Assembly (NCBI GenBank): GCA_900552945.1
Contig: USBI01000003.1
Location: forward strand, 1 to 64,000
From: an uncultured Oscillospiraceae bacterium
GTDB lineage: Bacteria > Bacillota > Clostridia > Oscillospirales > Ruminococcaceae
Length of the DNA: 64,000 nucleotides
Direction of reading: 5' to 3'
Both the position numbers and the translations under genes were made by a program. The notes under the pieces were generated by a model, which had not been told where the DNA came from, made no database searches, and saw only the letters and a list, made by a program, of their open reading frames with translations. Positions 29,300 to 38,141 of the stretch are shown here, piece after piece (positions within the stretch are counted from its first letter, which is position 1; every line of letters begins with the position of its first letter).

Positions 29300-32083
29300 A
29301 TGCCTCAGGATTATAACCGTACTTTGAACCTGACAAAAACCGATTTTCCAATGCGGGCGAATCTGCCGCAGCGGGAGCCGGAGATGTTGAAAGGGTTTGA
29401 GGAAAGCCAGATTTACGATAAGTTAATGGAAAAAAACAAGGGTAAGCCGAACTATACCCTTCATGACGGACCGCCATACGCAAACGGTAATATTCATATG
29501 GGTACCGCTTTGAATAAGGTTTTGAAGGATATTATCATCCGTCATAAAAACATGTCCGGCTTTTACGCGCCTTATATTCCCGGCTGGGATACACATGGCC
29601 TTCCGATTGAGCTGAAAGCGCTCAAAAAAGACGGGGTCAATCCGGCAACGATTTCGGCGGTTGAGCTTAGAAAATTGTGCCGTGAGTTTGCGGAATCGTT
29701 TATTGCTTCCATGACCCAGCAGTTTAAACGTCTGGGTGTTATCGGCGATTTTGAAAATCCTTACAAGACGCTTCGCCCTGCTTTTGAGGCAAAGCAGATC
29801 GAAGTGTTTGGAGAGATGGCCAAAAAGGGCTATATTTATAAAGGTTTGAAACCAGTTTATTGGTGTACCGAATGCGGTACCGCATTAGCGGAAGCTGAGA
29901 TTGAGTATGAGGACGATCCCTGCTATTCCATTTATGTGAAATTTAACGTAACGGATGATAAGGGCGTTTTCTCTGGTATGGGCATTGATCCGAAAGATGT
30001 TTACTTTGTCATCTGGACAACTACTACCTGGACTCTGCCGGGCAACGTTGCAATTTGCCTTGGCCCGAATTACGAGTATACCCTCGTAAAAACTGGCGGT
30101 CAGTATCTGGTTATGGCAAAAGATCTGGTCAGTGCTGCGATGAAAGACGCGAAAATCGACGATTACGAAACAGTCGGTAGCTTTTTGGGCAGTGATCTGG
30201 AGTATATAAAGACAGCTCATCCGTTCCTTGACCGTGAATCGCTTGTTATTGTCGGCGACCATGTTACATTGGAAAGTGGTACTGGTTGTGTTCATACAGC
30301 GCCTGGACATGGTGTGGAAGACTTTGAAGTTTGTCAGAACTACAAAGTTCCGGTTATTGTTCCGGTTGACTCAGAAGGCAAATTGACTGAGCTTGCAGGG
30401 GAATTCGCAGGACTTTCTACAGACGACGCAAATAAAGCGATCGCCAAAAAGCTGGATGAAACCGGTCACCTTTTTGCGCTGGTTAAGATTGTTCACCAGT
30501 ATCCGCATTGCTGGCGCTGCAAAAAACCGATTCTGTTCCGCGCAACCGAACAGTGGTTCTGCTCGGTCGATGGATTTAAAGATCAAGCCATTGAAGCGAT
30601 CAGCGGTGTTAACTGGATTCCGGAATGGGGCGAAGAGCGTATCAAAGGTATGGTGCGTGACCGCAGCGACTGGTGTATTTCCCGTCAACGTACCTGGGGC
30701 GTGCCGATCCCGATTCTGTATTGTAAAGATTGCGGTAAGCCGATCGTAAATGATCAAACAATCCGCGCGATTTCCGATTTGTTCCGTGCGGAAGGTTCTG
30801 ATGCATGGTACACGAAAGATCCGTCTGAATTCCTTCCGGCGGATGTCGCTTGTGAATGCGGCTGCCATTCCTTCACCAAAGAAACCGATATTATGGACGT
30901 TTGGTTTGACAGCGGTGTTTCTCACGCTGCCGTTATCGATGAACGCGAAGAGCTTCATTTCCCGGCTGATTTGTACCTTGAGGGTGCAGACCAGTACCGC
31001 GGTTGGTTCCAGTCTTCGCTCTTGACCAGTGTAGCTTACAAAGGCGTTGCGCCTTATAAAAACGTTTGCACACACGGCTGGGTCGTAGACGGCGAAGGCA
31101 AAAAAATGTCGAAATCCCTCGGCAACGGCGTTGCTCCGGAGGACATTATCAAACAGTACGGCGCGGATATTCTTCGCCTTTGGGTTGCTTCGTCCGACTA
31201 TCATGCGGATATCCGCATTTCTCCGGATATTATGAAACAACTTTCCGAAGGTTATCGTAAAATCCGGAATACTGCTCGTTATATTCTCAGCAACCTTGCT
31301 GATTTTACTCCGGAAACGGATATGGTTCCGGTGGAGAAAATGCCGGAACTTGATCTGTGGGCGATCCATGCGCTGAACGAACTGATCGCGAAAGCGGAAG
31401 CGGGATACAACAGCTTTGATTTTCATGTGGTTTATCATGCAATCCACAATTTCTGTGTGGTTGATATGTCTAACTTCTATCTGGATATCATCAAAGATCG
31501 TCTCTATTGTGAAAAAGCGGACAGCCTTGAGCGCCGCAGCGCTCAGTCTGCTATCTATATGATTTTAAGTGCGTTGACTCGTCTGGTCGCACCGATCCTC
31601 GCGTTTACTTCGGAGGAAATCTGGGCTGCCATGCCGCATCTTGCTTCGGATGATACCGGTTCGGTACTGTTTAATGATATGCCGAAGCCGATCGAACTCC
31701 ATACCGACGAATCCTTCCTTGCTAAATGGGATCGGATTCATCAGGTGCGTGATGAAGTCAACAAAGCTCTGGAGGGCAAACGAAACGAAAAAGTGATTGG
31801 TAAATCACTGGAAGCAAAAGTTATTCTGCATTGTTCGGGAGAGCTTGCCGCATTCCTTGAAACAGTGAAAGATGAACTTGCTGCCGCGTTTATCGTTTCT
31901 CAGGTAGAACTGTCTGACGGAGCAGGGGAGACCGCTTCCGATATGGAAGGGCTTTCTATCACGGTTCAGAAGGCTGATGGCGAAAAATGCGAACGCTGCT
32001 GGGCATACAGCACCACAGTGGGCGAATGTGAAGAACATCCGACCCTTTGCGCCCGTTGTGCGGCTGTTGTGAAAAATCAGTAA
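29300..32083 (+). CDS. ileS: Isoleucyl-tRNA synthetase
   Basis: 927 residues, class I. The HIGH-type signature is in PPYANGNIHMGTAL (about 57-70). The CP1 editing domain spans roughly 200-390 (contains TTTWTLPGN, HTAPGHG). The KMSKS loop is KKMSKSLGN (K602-S606). An anticodon-binding domain and a C-terminal zinc site (CERCW, CARCAAV) follow. The C-terminal zinc form groups with bacterial type 1 enzymes, normally mupirocin-sensitive. No T-box leader precedes it: only 21 bases separate it from divIVA, so its regulation must come from upstream in the operon. Confidence 0.98.
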   Translation: MPQDYNRTLNLTKTDFPMRANLPQREPEMLKGFEESQIYDKLMEKNKGKPNYTLHDGPPYANGNIHMGTALNKVLKDIIIRHKNMSGFYAPYIPGWDTHGLPIELKALKKDGVNPATISAVELRKLCREFAESFIASMTQQFKRLGVIGDFENPYKTLRPAFEAKQIEVFGEMAKKGYIYKGLKPVYWCTECGTALAEAEIEYEDDPCYSIYVKFNVTDDKGVFSGMGIDPKDVYFVIWTTTTWTLPGNVAICLGPNYEYTLVKTGGQYLVMAKDLVSAAMKDAKIDDYETVGSFLGSDLEYIKTAHPFLDRESLVIVGDHVTLESGTGCVHTAPGHGVEDFEVCQNYKVPVIVPVDSEGKLTELAGEFAGLSTDDANKAIAKKLDETGHLFALVKIVHQYPHCWRCKKPILFRATEQWFCSVDGFKDQAIEAISGVNWIPEWGEERIKGMVRDRSDWCISRQRTWGVPIPILYCKDCGKPIVNDQTIRAISDLFRAEGSDAWYTKDPSEFLPADVACECGCHSFTKETDIMDVWFDSGVSHAAVIDEREELHFPADLYLEGADQYRGWFQSSLLTSVAYKGVAPYKNVCTHGWVVDGEGKKMSKSLGNGVAPEDIIKQYGADILRLWVASSDYHADIRISPDIMKQLSEGYRKIRNTARYILSNLADFTPETDMVPVEKMPELDLWAIHALNELIAKAEAGYNSFDFHVVYHAIHNFCVVDMSNFYLDIIKDRLYCEKADSLERRSAQSAIYMILSALTRLVAPILAFTSEEIWAAMPHLASDDTGSVLFNDMPKPIELHTDESFLAKWDRIHQVRDEVNKALEGKRNEKVIGKSLEAKVILHCSGELAAFLETVKDELAAAFIVSQVELSDGAGETASDMEGLSITVQKADGEKCERCWAYSTTVGECEEHPTLCARCAAVVKNQ

Positions 32084-32091
32084 GCGATGAG

Positions 32092-32601
32092 GTGATCATT
32101 ATTCCTTATATTGCATTGGCTGTGTCTGCCGTTCTGGTTGGCTTGGATCAGCTCATCAAGGTGCTGGTTCAGGCAAATCTCCAGTTAAACGAGTCTGTGT
32201 CGTTCATCCCGGGGTTTATCCGTTTTACTTATGTGGAAAACACCGGTGCGGCGTTTAATTCGTTTGACGGTCAGCGTTGGCTGTTGATTGGTCTTACCGG
32301 TGTTGTAATTGTTGCGTTGATTGTATTGCTGGTTTTGAAAAAGATTCGCAATCCGGTCATTGTCTGGCATATAGCCGTCATTATTGCGGGCGGGCTCGGC
32401 AATCTGATTGACCGCATTTTTCGCGGCAGTGTGATTGACTATATTGAGTTTGATTTTGTTTATTTCGCAATTTTCAATTTCGCCGACTGTTTGGTCGTGT
32501 TGGGCGTGATCAGCCTGCTTGTCTATCTCTTGTTTTTCGATAAAGCCGATGTTCTTCATCTTCATAAAAAGACGGAGCATAAAGATGAATCCAATGACTG
32601 A
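32092..32601 (+). CDS. lspA: Lipoprotein signal peptidase (signal peptidase II)
   Basis: 169 residues with four membrane helices. It is the aspartyl protease that removes prolipoprotein signal peptides. The catalytic motifs are visible: VENTGAAF, then GGLGNLIDRIFRGSVIDYI (Asn/Asp) and FNFADCLVVLG (second Asp). The GTG at 32092 is the first sensible start after the ileS stop; its ribosome binding site (GATGAG) is poor. The better AGGTGAT overlaps this codon, so a non-canonical ATT at 32098/32101 is conceivable. It overlaps the next gene by 17 bases. Confidence 0.94.
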   Translation: MIIIPYIALAVSAVLVGLDQLIKVLVQANLQLNESVSFIPGFIRFTYVENTGAAFNSFDGQRWLLIGLTGVVIVALIVLLVLKKIRNPVIVWHIAVIIAGGLGNLIDRIFRGSVIDYIEFDFVYFAIFNFADCLVVLGVISLLVYLLFFDKADVLHLHKKTEHKDESND

Positions 32602-33505
32602 GTTGGTTTTTTCCGCTAGTACGGAAGACAGCGGCATTCGAGTTGATCGTTTTTTGCAGGCGCGCTTGCCTGACCATTCTCGGTCTGCTATTCAGAAATG
32701 GATGGAGGACGGTTGTGTTCTGGTCAACGGGAAATCGGTTGCAAAAAATTATAAACTGTCCGGTGCGTGTGAGATTCTGGTGCGGATTCCTGAACCGCAG
32801 GAATTGCAGGTCCGAGCGGAAAATATCCCACTTGATATTGTTTATGAGGATGACGATCTTCTGGTTGTCAATAAGCCGAAAGGAATGGTCGTCCATCCCG
32901 CTCCCGGCAACAGTGACGGAACGCTTGTCAACGCGTTGCTGTATCACTGTAAGGGTACTCTTTCGGGGATTAATGGGATCATACGCCCGGGAATCGTTCA
33001 CCGAATCGACAAAGACACCAGCGGACTTTTGATGGTCGCAAAAAATGACCGCGCTCATCTTGGGCTTGCGGAGCAGATTAAGGAGCACTCGTTTGACCGG
33101 GTGTATGAAACGGTTGTTTACGGGCAGTTTAAAGAGGATTCCGGTACCGTAAACGCACCGATCGGCCGTCATCCGGTCGACCGGAAGCGGATGGCTGTTA
33201 CCGCATCTCATTCCAGAGAAGCTGTAACCCATTTTCAGGTGTTGGAACGTTTAAATGGTTTTACCCACCTTCGGGTGCAGCTGGAAACTGGGCGAACCCA
33301 TCAGATCCGCGTACATATGGCCTATATTGGCCATCCGGTAGCAGGTGACCCGGTTTACGGTCCTCGCAAGGTGATTTCAGAGCTTCATGGTCAGTGTCTG
33401 CATGCGCGTGAAATTGGTTTTACACATCCTGTAACAGGCGAACGGATGCATTTTAGCAGTCCGCTTCCGGACTATTTCGTCCGGTTCCTGAATCAGGTCA
33501 GATAA
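32585..33505 (+). CDS. RluA/RluD-family RNA pseudouridine synthase
   Basis: 306 residues. The N-terminal S4 domain (about 18-75; RVDRFLQARLPDHSRSAIQKW) is followed by the catalytic RluA domain. Catalytic D144 is in HRIDKDTSGLL, and later motifs are RHPVDRKRM and RTHQIRVHMAYIGHPVAGD. Architecture and lspA linkage match the B. subtilis YlyB/RluD-like group, which modifies 23S rRNA; the exact site is not derivable. The frame is open from 32519, but the ATG at 32585 has GGAG 7 bases upstream. Confidence 0.93.
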   Translation: MNPMTELVFSASTEDSGIRVDRFLQARLPDHSRSAIQKWMEDGCVLVNGKSVAKNYKLSGACEILVRIPEPQELQVRAENIPLDIVYEDDDLLVVNKPKGMVVHPAPGNSDGTLVNALLYHCKGTLSGINGIIRPGIVHRIDKDTSGLLMVAKNDRAHLGLAEQIKEHSFDRVYETVVYGQFKEDSGTVNAPIGRHPVDRKRMAVTASHSREAVTHFQVLERLNGFTHLRVQLETGRTHQIRVHMAYIGHPVAGDPVYGPRKVISELHGQCLHAREIGFTHPVTGERMHFSSPLPDYFVRFLNQVR

Positions 33506-33519
33506 AGTTGGGGGTATAC

Positions 33520-34335
33520 ATGCAAAATTCCATGGCCGGATGGCTGATCGTGACCGATATGGACGGCACGCTTTTAACAACTGATAAACGTATATCGAAA
33601 GAAAATCTGGAAGCGATTGATCGCTTCCGTTCCAAAGGCGGAAAGTTTACTGTAGCAACCGGCCGGTCGATTCCATCGTTGGAACATTATGTTGAAGAAC
33701 TGAAATTGGACACACCCACTATTTTGTATAATGGCGGTGCGGTTTATGATTATAAAAGCCGTAAAATGCTCTGGCATTCTCTTTTGAACCAGACAGCACG
33801 CGCGTATCTTCAGGATGTTTATGACCGGTTCCCTTCGGTTGGTATTGAAATTTTAATGGAAGATTGCATTTACGTTGTGCGTTTGAACGATATCGTATCC
33901 AAACATCTGGATACAGAAAAACTCGCTTACGTCATTACAGCGTTGGATGAGGTTCCTAAAGATGGTTGGTTCAAGGCACTTTTCGCATTGCAGCCTTCTG
34001 AAATGGATGAGTTTGAATCATATCTTCTTTCGAAGGGATATCCGGATGTAACTTTTGTCCGTTCCTTTACCCATTATTTCGAAATGCTTCCGAAAGGGTG
34101 TTCCAAGGGCGGCGCGCTTAAGCATCTTTCTGCATTTACCGGCGTTCCGGTGGATCACATTGTTGCCATCGGTGATTATTACAATGATTATGAGATGATT
34201 CGTAAAGCGGGCATTGGTGTGACAGTTGAAAATGCTCCTCAAGACCTTAAGGACATTGCCAGAATGGTCGTCTGCTGTAACGATGATCACGCGCTGGCCG
34301 ATTTGATTGAGAAACTGGAGCAACTGGTTTGTTGA
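33520..34335 (+). CDS. Cof-type HAD-superfamily phosphatase
   Basis: 271 residues. HAD motif I is DMDGTLL (nucleophile D13, acid/base D15); motif II is VATGRS; the type-IIB cap occupies the middle; Lys and motif IV are CSKGGALKHL and GDYYNDYEMI. Such enzymes dephosphorylate sugar phosphates or flavin/PLP-type metabolites; the substrate is unknown. The ATG at 33520 follows GGGGG at 5 bases; an upstream in-frame TTG (33508) is less likely. Last gene of the run that began at miaB. Confidence 0.9.
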   Translation: MQNSMAGWLIVTDMDGTLLTTDKRISKENLEAIDRFRSKGGKFTVATGRSIPSLEHYVEELKLDTPTILYNGGAVYDYKSRKMLWHSLLNQTARAYLQDVYDRFPSVGIEILMEDCIYVVRLNDIVSKHLDTEKLAYVITALDEVPKDGWFKALFALQPSEMDEFESYLLSKGYPDVTFVRSFTHYFEMLPKGCSKGGALKHLSAFTGVPVDHIVAIGDYYNDYEMIRKAGIGVTVENAPQDLKDIARMVVCCNDDHALADLIEKLEQLVC

Positions 34336-34400
34336 TCCCAGGGTAGGCGCCCTGTTCAAATAAGGTAAATCTTAGCAAAAATAACATTGGAGGTTTTATT

Positions 34401-35240
34401 ATGGATCTGGCTACAAAAAAAGAGCTGATGAAGACTGCCTGTAAGGTGAGAATGGGCATCATCGAAGCAGTGTTCAATGCAAAATCGGGTCATCCGGGCG
34501 GTTCCCTTTCTATCGCTGACCTGCTGACCTACCTGTACTTCAAGGAGATGAAGGTCGATCCGAAAAATCCGAAATGGGAAGATAGAGATCGTCTGGTCCT
34601 TTCCAAAGGTCATACGGCTCCTGGCCTTTATTCGGTTCTTGCTCAGAAAGGTTATTTCCCGGAAGAAGAACTCAAAGGACTCCGTCAGGTTGGCCGCATG
34701 CTCCAGGGCCATCCGGATATGAAAACCATTCCGGGCATTGATATGAGCAGCGGTTCTCTTGGTCAGGGAATTTCTGTTGCCTGCGGTATGGCACTTTCCG
34801 GTAAGATTTCAAACAAAGACTACCGTGTATTTACCATTCTTGGCGATGGTGAGATTCAGGAAGGACAGGTTTGGGAAGCTGCAATGTTCGCTGGGTTCCG
34901 CAAACTGGATAACCTGATCGCGATTGTGGATAACAACGGCCTTCAGATTGACGGAAAGATCGACGATGTCAACTCTCCGTATCCGATCGACGAGAAATTT
35001 AAAGCCTTTAACTGGCATGTAATCAATCTGGACGATGCGCATGATTTTGACAAGATTGAGGCAGCGTTCAAAGAAGCTGAGAGCGTAACCGACAAACCGG
35101 TTGTAATCGTTCAGAAGAGCGTAAAAGGCAAAGGCGTTTCCTTCATGGAAAACAATGCTGCATGGCATGGCAGCGCACCGAACGCAGAGCAGTATGAGCA
35201 GGCAATGTCTGAATTGAAAGCTGCGTACGAAGCAATCTGA
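34401..35240 (+). CDS. Transketolase, N-terminal subunit
   Basis: 279 residues; the thiamine-diphosphate-binding half of a split transketolase. Visible: SGHPGGSLSIADLLTYLYF, LSKGHTAPGLY, MSSGSLGQGISVACGMAL and the ThDP motif GDGEIQEGQVWEA with NNGLQ. It works with the product of the next gene to move two-carbon units between sugar phosphates in the non-oxidative pentose phosphate pathway. Shine-Dalgarno GGAGG at 34390-34394. A small hairpin (CAGGG 34339-34343 with CCCTG 34350-34354) lies just upstream but has no T tract. Confidence 0.96.
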   Translation: MDLATKKELMKTACKVRMGIIEAVFNAKSGHPGGSLSIADLLTYLYFKEMKVDPKNPKWEDRDRLVLSKGHTAPGLYSVLAQKGYFPEEELKGLRQVGRMLQGHPDMKTIPGIDMSSGSLGQGISVACGMALSGKISNKDYRVFTILGDGEIQEGQVWEAAMFAGFRKLDNLIAIVDNNGLQIDGKIDDVNSPYPIDEKFKAFNWHVINLDDAHDFDKIEAAFKEAESVTDKPVVIVQKSVKGKGVSFMENNAAWHGSAPNAEQYEQAMSELKAAYEAI

Positions 35241-35313
35241 ATTGCGTAAGTTCCGGTTGATCGTTTTCCTTTATTTTAAACAATATACCATCTCGGTAAT
35301 GGAGGGTTTTTGA

Positions 35314-36264
35314 ATGAGCGAAGTAGTAAAAAAAGCGACCAGACAGAGCTACGGTGAAGCGTTGGCTGAATTGGCCGATAAATATGAAAACCTTGTCGTT
35401 CTTGACGCAGACCTTGCGCGTGCGACTCAGACTCAGGTGTTTTGGAAAAAATGCCCTGAGCGTTTCTTTGACTGCGGTATCGCAGAAGCAAATATGATGG
35501 GTATTGCCGCTGGTATGGCAGCAACCGGTAAAATTCCGTTTGCGAGCACATTTGCGATGTTTGCAGCCGGCCGTGCGTTTGAAATCGTACGCAACTCCAT
35601 CGGTTATCCTCATTTGAACGTTAAAATCGGTGCTACCCATGCCGGTATCTCCGTTGGTGAAGACGGCGCGACCCATCAGTGCAACGAAGACATTGCGCTT
35701 ATGCGCACCATCCCGGGCATGACCATCATCAACCCGGCAGATGACACAGAAGCGAAAGCGGCTGTTGCGGCTGCCTGTGAGATCGACGGACCGGTTTATC
35801 TCCGTTTTGGACGTCTTGCTACCCCGATCTTTAACGATCCGGCTACCTATAAGTTTGAACTTGGCAAAGGCATCGAGCTGAAAGCTGGTAAGGATGTTAC
35901 CATCATTGCAACCGGCTTGATGGTCAACGAGTCGGTCGAAGCTGCGAAAGCACTTGCTGAGGAAGGAATTGATGCCCGTGTCATCAATATCCATACCATT
36001 AAACCGATTGATAAAGAGATCATTATCAAAGCGGCACAGGAAACCGGCTTGATCATCACCGCGGAAGAACACAGCGTTATCGGCGGCCTTGGCTCTGCTG
36101 TTGCGGATGTTGTCTGCGAAAGCTGCCCGGTTCCGGTCATTAAAGTTGGCGTGAACGACGAGTTTGGTAAATCCGGCCCGGCTGTTCAGTTGCTGAAAAA
36201 ATATGGCCTGTGTGCAGAAAATATTGCAGAGACTGTTAAAAAATCCATGTCTCTTAAAAAATAA
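35314..36264 (+). CDS. Transketolase, C-terminal subunit
   Basis: 316 residues; pyrimidine-binding and C-terminal domains of the split transketolase. Visible: the pyrimidine-domain Glu in DCGIAEANMMGIAAGMA, FMxAAGR-type FAAGRAFE, GATHAGISVGEDGATHQ, PGMTIINPADD, YLRFGR and a C-terminal domain with TAEEHSVIGGLGSA. It pairs with the gene 73 bases upstream. The two genes form a compact operon ended by a terminator. Confidence 0.96.
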   Translation: MSEVVKKATRQSYGEALAELADKYENLVVLDADLARATQTQVFWKKCPERFFDCGIAEANMMGIAAGMAATGKIPFASTFAMFAAGRAFEIVRNSIGYPHLNVKIGATHAGISVGEDGATHQCNEDIALMRTIPGMTIINPADDTEAKAAVAAACEIDGPVYLRFGRLATPIFNDPATYKFELGKGIELKAGKDVTIIATGLMVNESVEAAKALAEEGIDARVINIHTIKPIDKEIIIKAAQETGLIITAEEHSVIGGLGSAVADVVCESCPVPVIKVGVNDEFGKSGPAVQLLKKYGLCAENIAETVKKSMSLKK

Positions 36265-36282
36265 GAAATAAAGCTTTTTTGA

Positions 36283-36312
36283 ATCCCCGGCAGATTGCCG
36301 GGGATTTTTTTA
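36283..36312 (+). terminator. Intrinsic terminator of the transketolase operon
   Basis: ATCCCCGGCA (36283-36292), loop GAT, TGCCGGGGAT (36296-36305), then TTTTTT. A perfect 10-bp stem. Confidence 0.92.
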
Positions 36313-36548
36313 TCTCCTATAAATTCAGAGTCAGAGGCAAACCCAAGTTTAGGCGAAGCGTTTTTGGAAGTCTGTATTTTAAAATCATTTTTAGTTGAGC
36401 TAGTTTACAGCAAAAGAGTTTCAATGCGTCATGTAGACTTGAGCTGATTCAGTTGACTGATTGGCACGTCTATTTTCCAACTTTCCCGAATAAGAATAAA
36501 GCAAAAGACTTTGTCTTTTATCGGAAAATCATATTCAGGAGAAACAAC

Positions 36549-37502
36549 ATGGAAAATCAGATCGATTATCATGAATTTCGCAGACAGAAAAAGGAAGACT
36601 TCCCCGAAAAGGGAGAAAAGCAAGGCGGTTTTTGGAGCTTATTTGCGGCGGAAATGATTCTTGTTCTGCTGACCGCAATTATTCTTTTAGTGATCAATAT
36701 TTGCTCTCCGTATGCTTTGGATGAAGTGAAAATCTTTTTAAAAAACCAAATTTTAGGTGATGAGGGAATCACTCAAACGGTTGAAGATGTGTTTGAAGAT
36801 GTGACCGGATTTTTAACCGAGAGCGGCTCGAATAGTACCTCCTCCGGTTCCGAAGATGCCAGCGCTTCCGACTCTGATCAATCTGCTTCTTCGTCCGAAT
36901 CAGACGAAGGGTCTTCTGATTCGTCATCTGGTTCTTCTGAAGATTCATCATCAGATTCAGCGATTCAAACAACATCTGTATCGGAAAGTGCGCTTTTTCC
37001 CTACGGAATGGGAATGGGTGGTGAAGAGAACCCGCTTCCGCTCAGCATTGAATCTCCCGTTTTGGGAGAATCATCCAAACAAACCAGCCAAGAGGATGTT
37101 GTTCCCATCCATGGAACGCTCAGTTGTGGTTATGGCTACCGGATTCACCCCATTACCGGTTTAGCGGATTTTCATAAGGGAATTGATATTCCCGCAGAAG
37201 AAGGTACACCGATTGCTGCATTCCGTTCCGGCACAGTGGTGCAGGCACAGGCTTCTGTCAGCTTTGGAAACTTTGTTGCGATCCAGCATGAAAACGGGGT
37301 CATCAGCCGGTATGGGCATTGCAGCAGTCTGAACGTTCAGGTGGGCGATACAGTAAATGCGGGTGATGTGATCGGCTTTGTCGGCAACACCGGTTATTCC
37401 ACCGGAAACCATTGCCATTTTGACCTTTCGGTCAACGGTGTTTTCATTAATCCGCTTGATGTGATTCCTTATACTGTGCAGGCTGGTTATGTTACAGTTT
37501 GA
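36549..37502 (+). CDS. Membrane-anchored M23 (LytM-domain) protein, SpoIVFA/SpoIIQ-like
   Basis: 317 residues. A charged cytoplasmic N-terminus (1-30) and one membrane helix (about 31-53) lead to a Ser/Asp/Glu-rich linker (about 95-145). The C-terminal LytM domain (about 178-310) starts GTLSCGYGYRIHPITG. All zinc ligands of active M23 peptidases are present: H209 and D213 (HKGID), H257 (RYGH) and H288/H290 (HCH). Its stop overlaps an M50 protease gene by 14 bases. That pairing is the hallmark of SpoIVFA-SpoIVFB, the mother-cell checkpoint that gates pro-sigma-K cleavage. Alternatively it is a SpoIIQ-like wall peptidase. The frame opens at 36453, but the ATG at 36549 has AGGAG behind it. No clear sigma-E promoter seen in the 243 bases upstream. 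Confidence 0.8.
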   Translation: MENQIDYHEFRRQKKEDFPEKGEKQGGFWSLFAAEMILVLLTAIILLVINICSPYALDEVKIFLKNQILGDEGITQTVEDVFEDVTGFLTESGSNSTSSGSEDASASDSDQSASSSESDEGSSDSSSGSSEDSSSDSAIQTTSVSESALFPYGMGMGGEENPLPLSIESPVLGESSKQTSQEDVVPIHGTLSCGYGYRIHPITGLADFHKGIDIPAEEGTPIAAFRSGTVVQAQASVSFGNFVAIQHENGVISRYGHCSSLNVQVGDTVNAGDVIGFVGNTGYSTGNHCHFDLSVNGVFINPLDVIPYTVQAGYVTV

Positions 37503-38082
37503 GCTTTTCGGCATAAAAGTAAGGCTTTCATTCCTGTTTTTTGCCGTGGTGACCATTTATCTGCTTTTGGACGAGAGCGGCTATGGTTATTGCGGAGTTC
37601 TCGCTGTATTTTCGCACGAACTGGGGCATGTGATTGCTTATTTTCTGGTAGGCGAACGCCCTAAGGCACTTTCTTTTTCGGTGGAAGGCATGCGCATTAC
37701 AGCTTCTGAACACTATCTCACCCCCGGCAAAGATATTTTTGCGCTTTCCGCAGGGTGCCTTGTTAATTTTATTCTGTTCGCTGTTGGAATTTACGGAAAC
37801 AAAACGGGTGATTTTACTCAACTTGCGTTTACCCAGCTTTTTATCGGGATTTTTAACGCGCTGCCCATTGGTGCGTTGGATGGAGGGATGATCCTAAAGC
37901 GTCTGCTCCTTGCTTTTCTTCCTATTAAGGCGGCGTTTCTCATCTCCAAAATAGTATCGTGGGCAGTTCTTTTACCGCTGTTTGGCTGTTCGGTTTATCT
38001 GCTTGTTTCCGCGCATAACATCACACTGTTTGTTACATCACTGTTTTTACTAGTCAATTTAATCACCGATCAGCAGGTTTAA
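37489..38082 (+). CDS. SpoIVFB-like M50 intramembrane metalloprotease
   Basis: 197 residues, mostly membrane helices. Site-2-protease motifs: HELGH (H43-H47) in helix 2, and NALPIGALDGG (N123, D131), the third zinc ligand region. With the LytM protein just upstream it resembles the SpoIVFB/SpoIVFA system that processes pro-sigma-K in the outer forespore membrane. It is shorter than B. subtilis SpoIVFB (about 288 aa) and lacks room for the C-terminal CBS domain. The substrate is not shown in this window (no sigK). Confidence 0.82.
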   Translation: MLQFELFGIKVRLSFLFFAVVTIYLLLDESGYGYCGVLAVFSHELGHVIAYFLVGERPKALSFSVEGMRITASEHYLTPGKDIFALSAGCLVNFILFAVGIYGNKTGDFTQLAFTQLFIGIFNALPIGALDGGMILKRLLLAFLPIKAAFLISKIVSWAVLLPLFGCSVYLLVSAHNITLFVTSLFLLVNLITDQQV

Positions 38083-38083
38083 T

Positions 38084-38112
38084 TTGCAATCGGACGGGGA
38101 ATGGGGTACAAT
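38084..38112 (+). promoter_or_regulatory. Promoter of the radical SAM / DUF2344 pair
   Basis: TTGCAA (38084-38089), 17 bases, TACAAT (38107-38112). It starts at the very stop of the M50 gene. Confidence 0.6.
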
Positions 38113-38141
38113 ACTAGTATCTCATTTTTTAGGAGGAAATC

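Noticed and set aside
29240-29300. T-box leader for ileS
   Set aside because: Only 21 bases separate divIVA from ileS; there is no room for a specifier stem and no T-box sequence.
34339-34354. Hairpin CAGGG/CCCTG before the transketolase genes as a terminator
   Set aside because: A 5-bp stem with no following T run; too weak to call a terminator.
34401-36264. Frameshifted single transketolase gene
   Set aside because: Two separate genes, each with its own Shine-Dalgarno and a 73-base spacer; split transketolases are a known, functional form.
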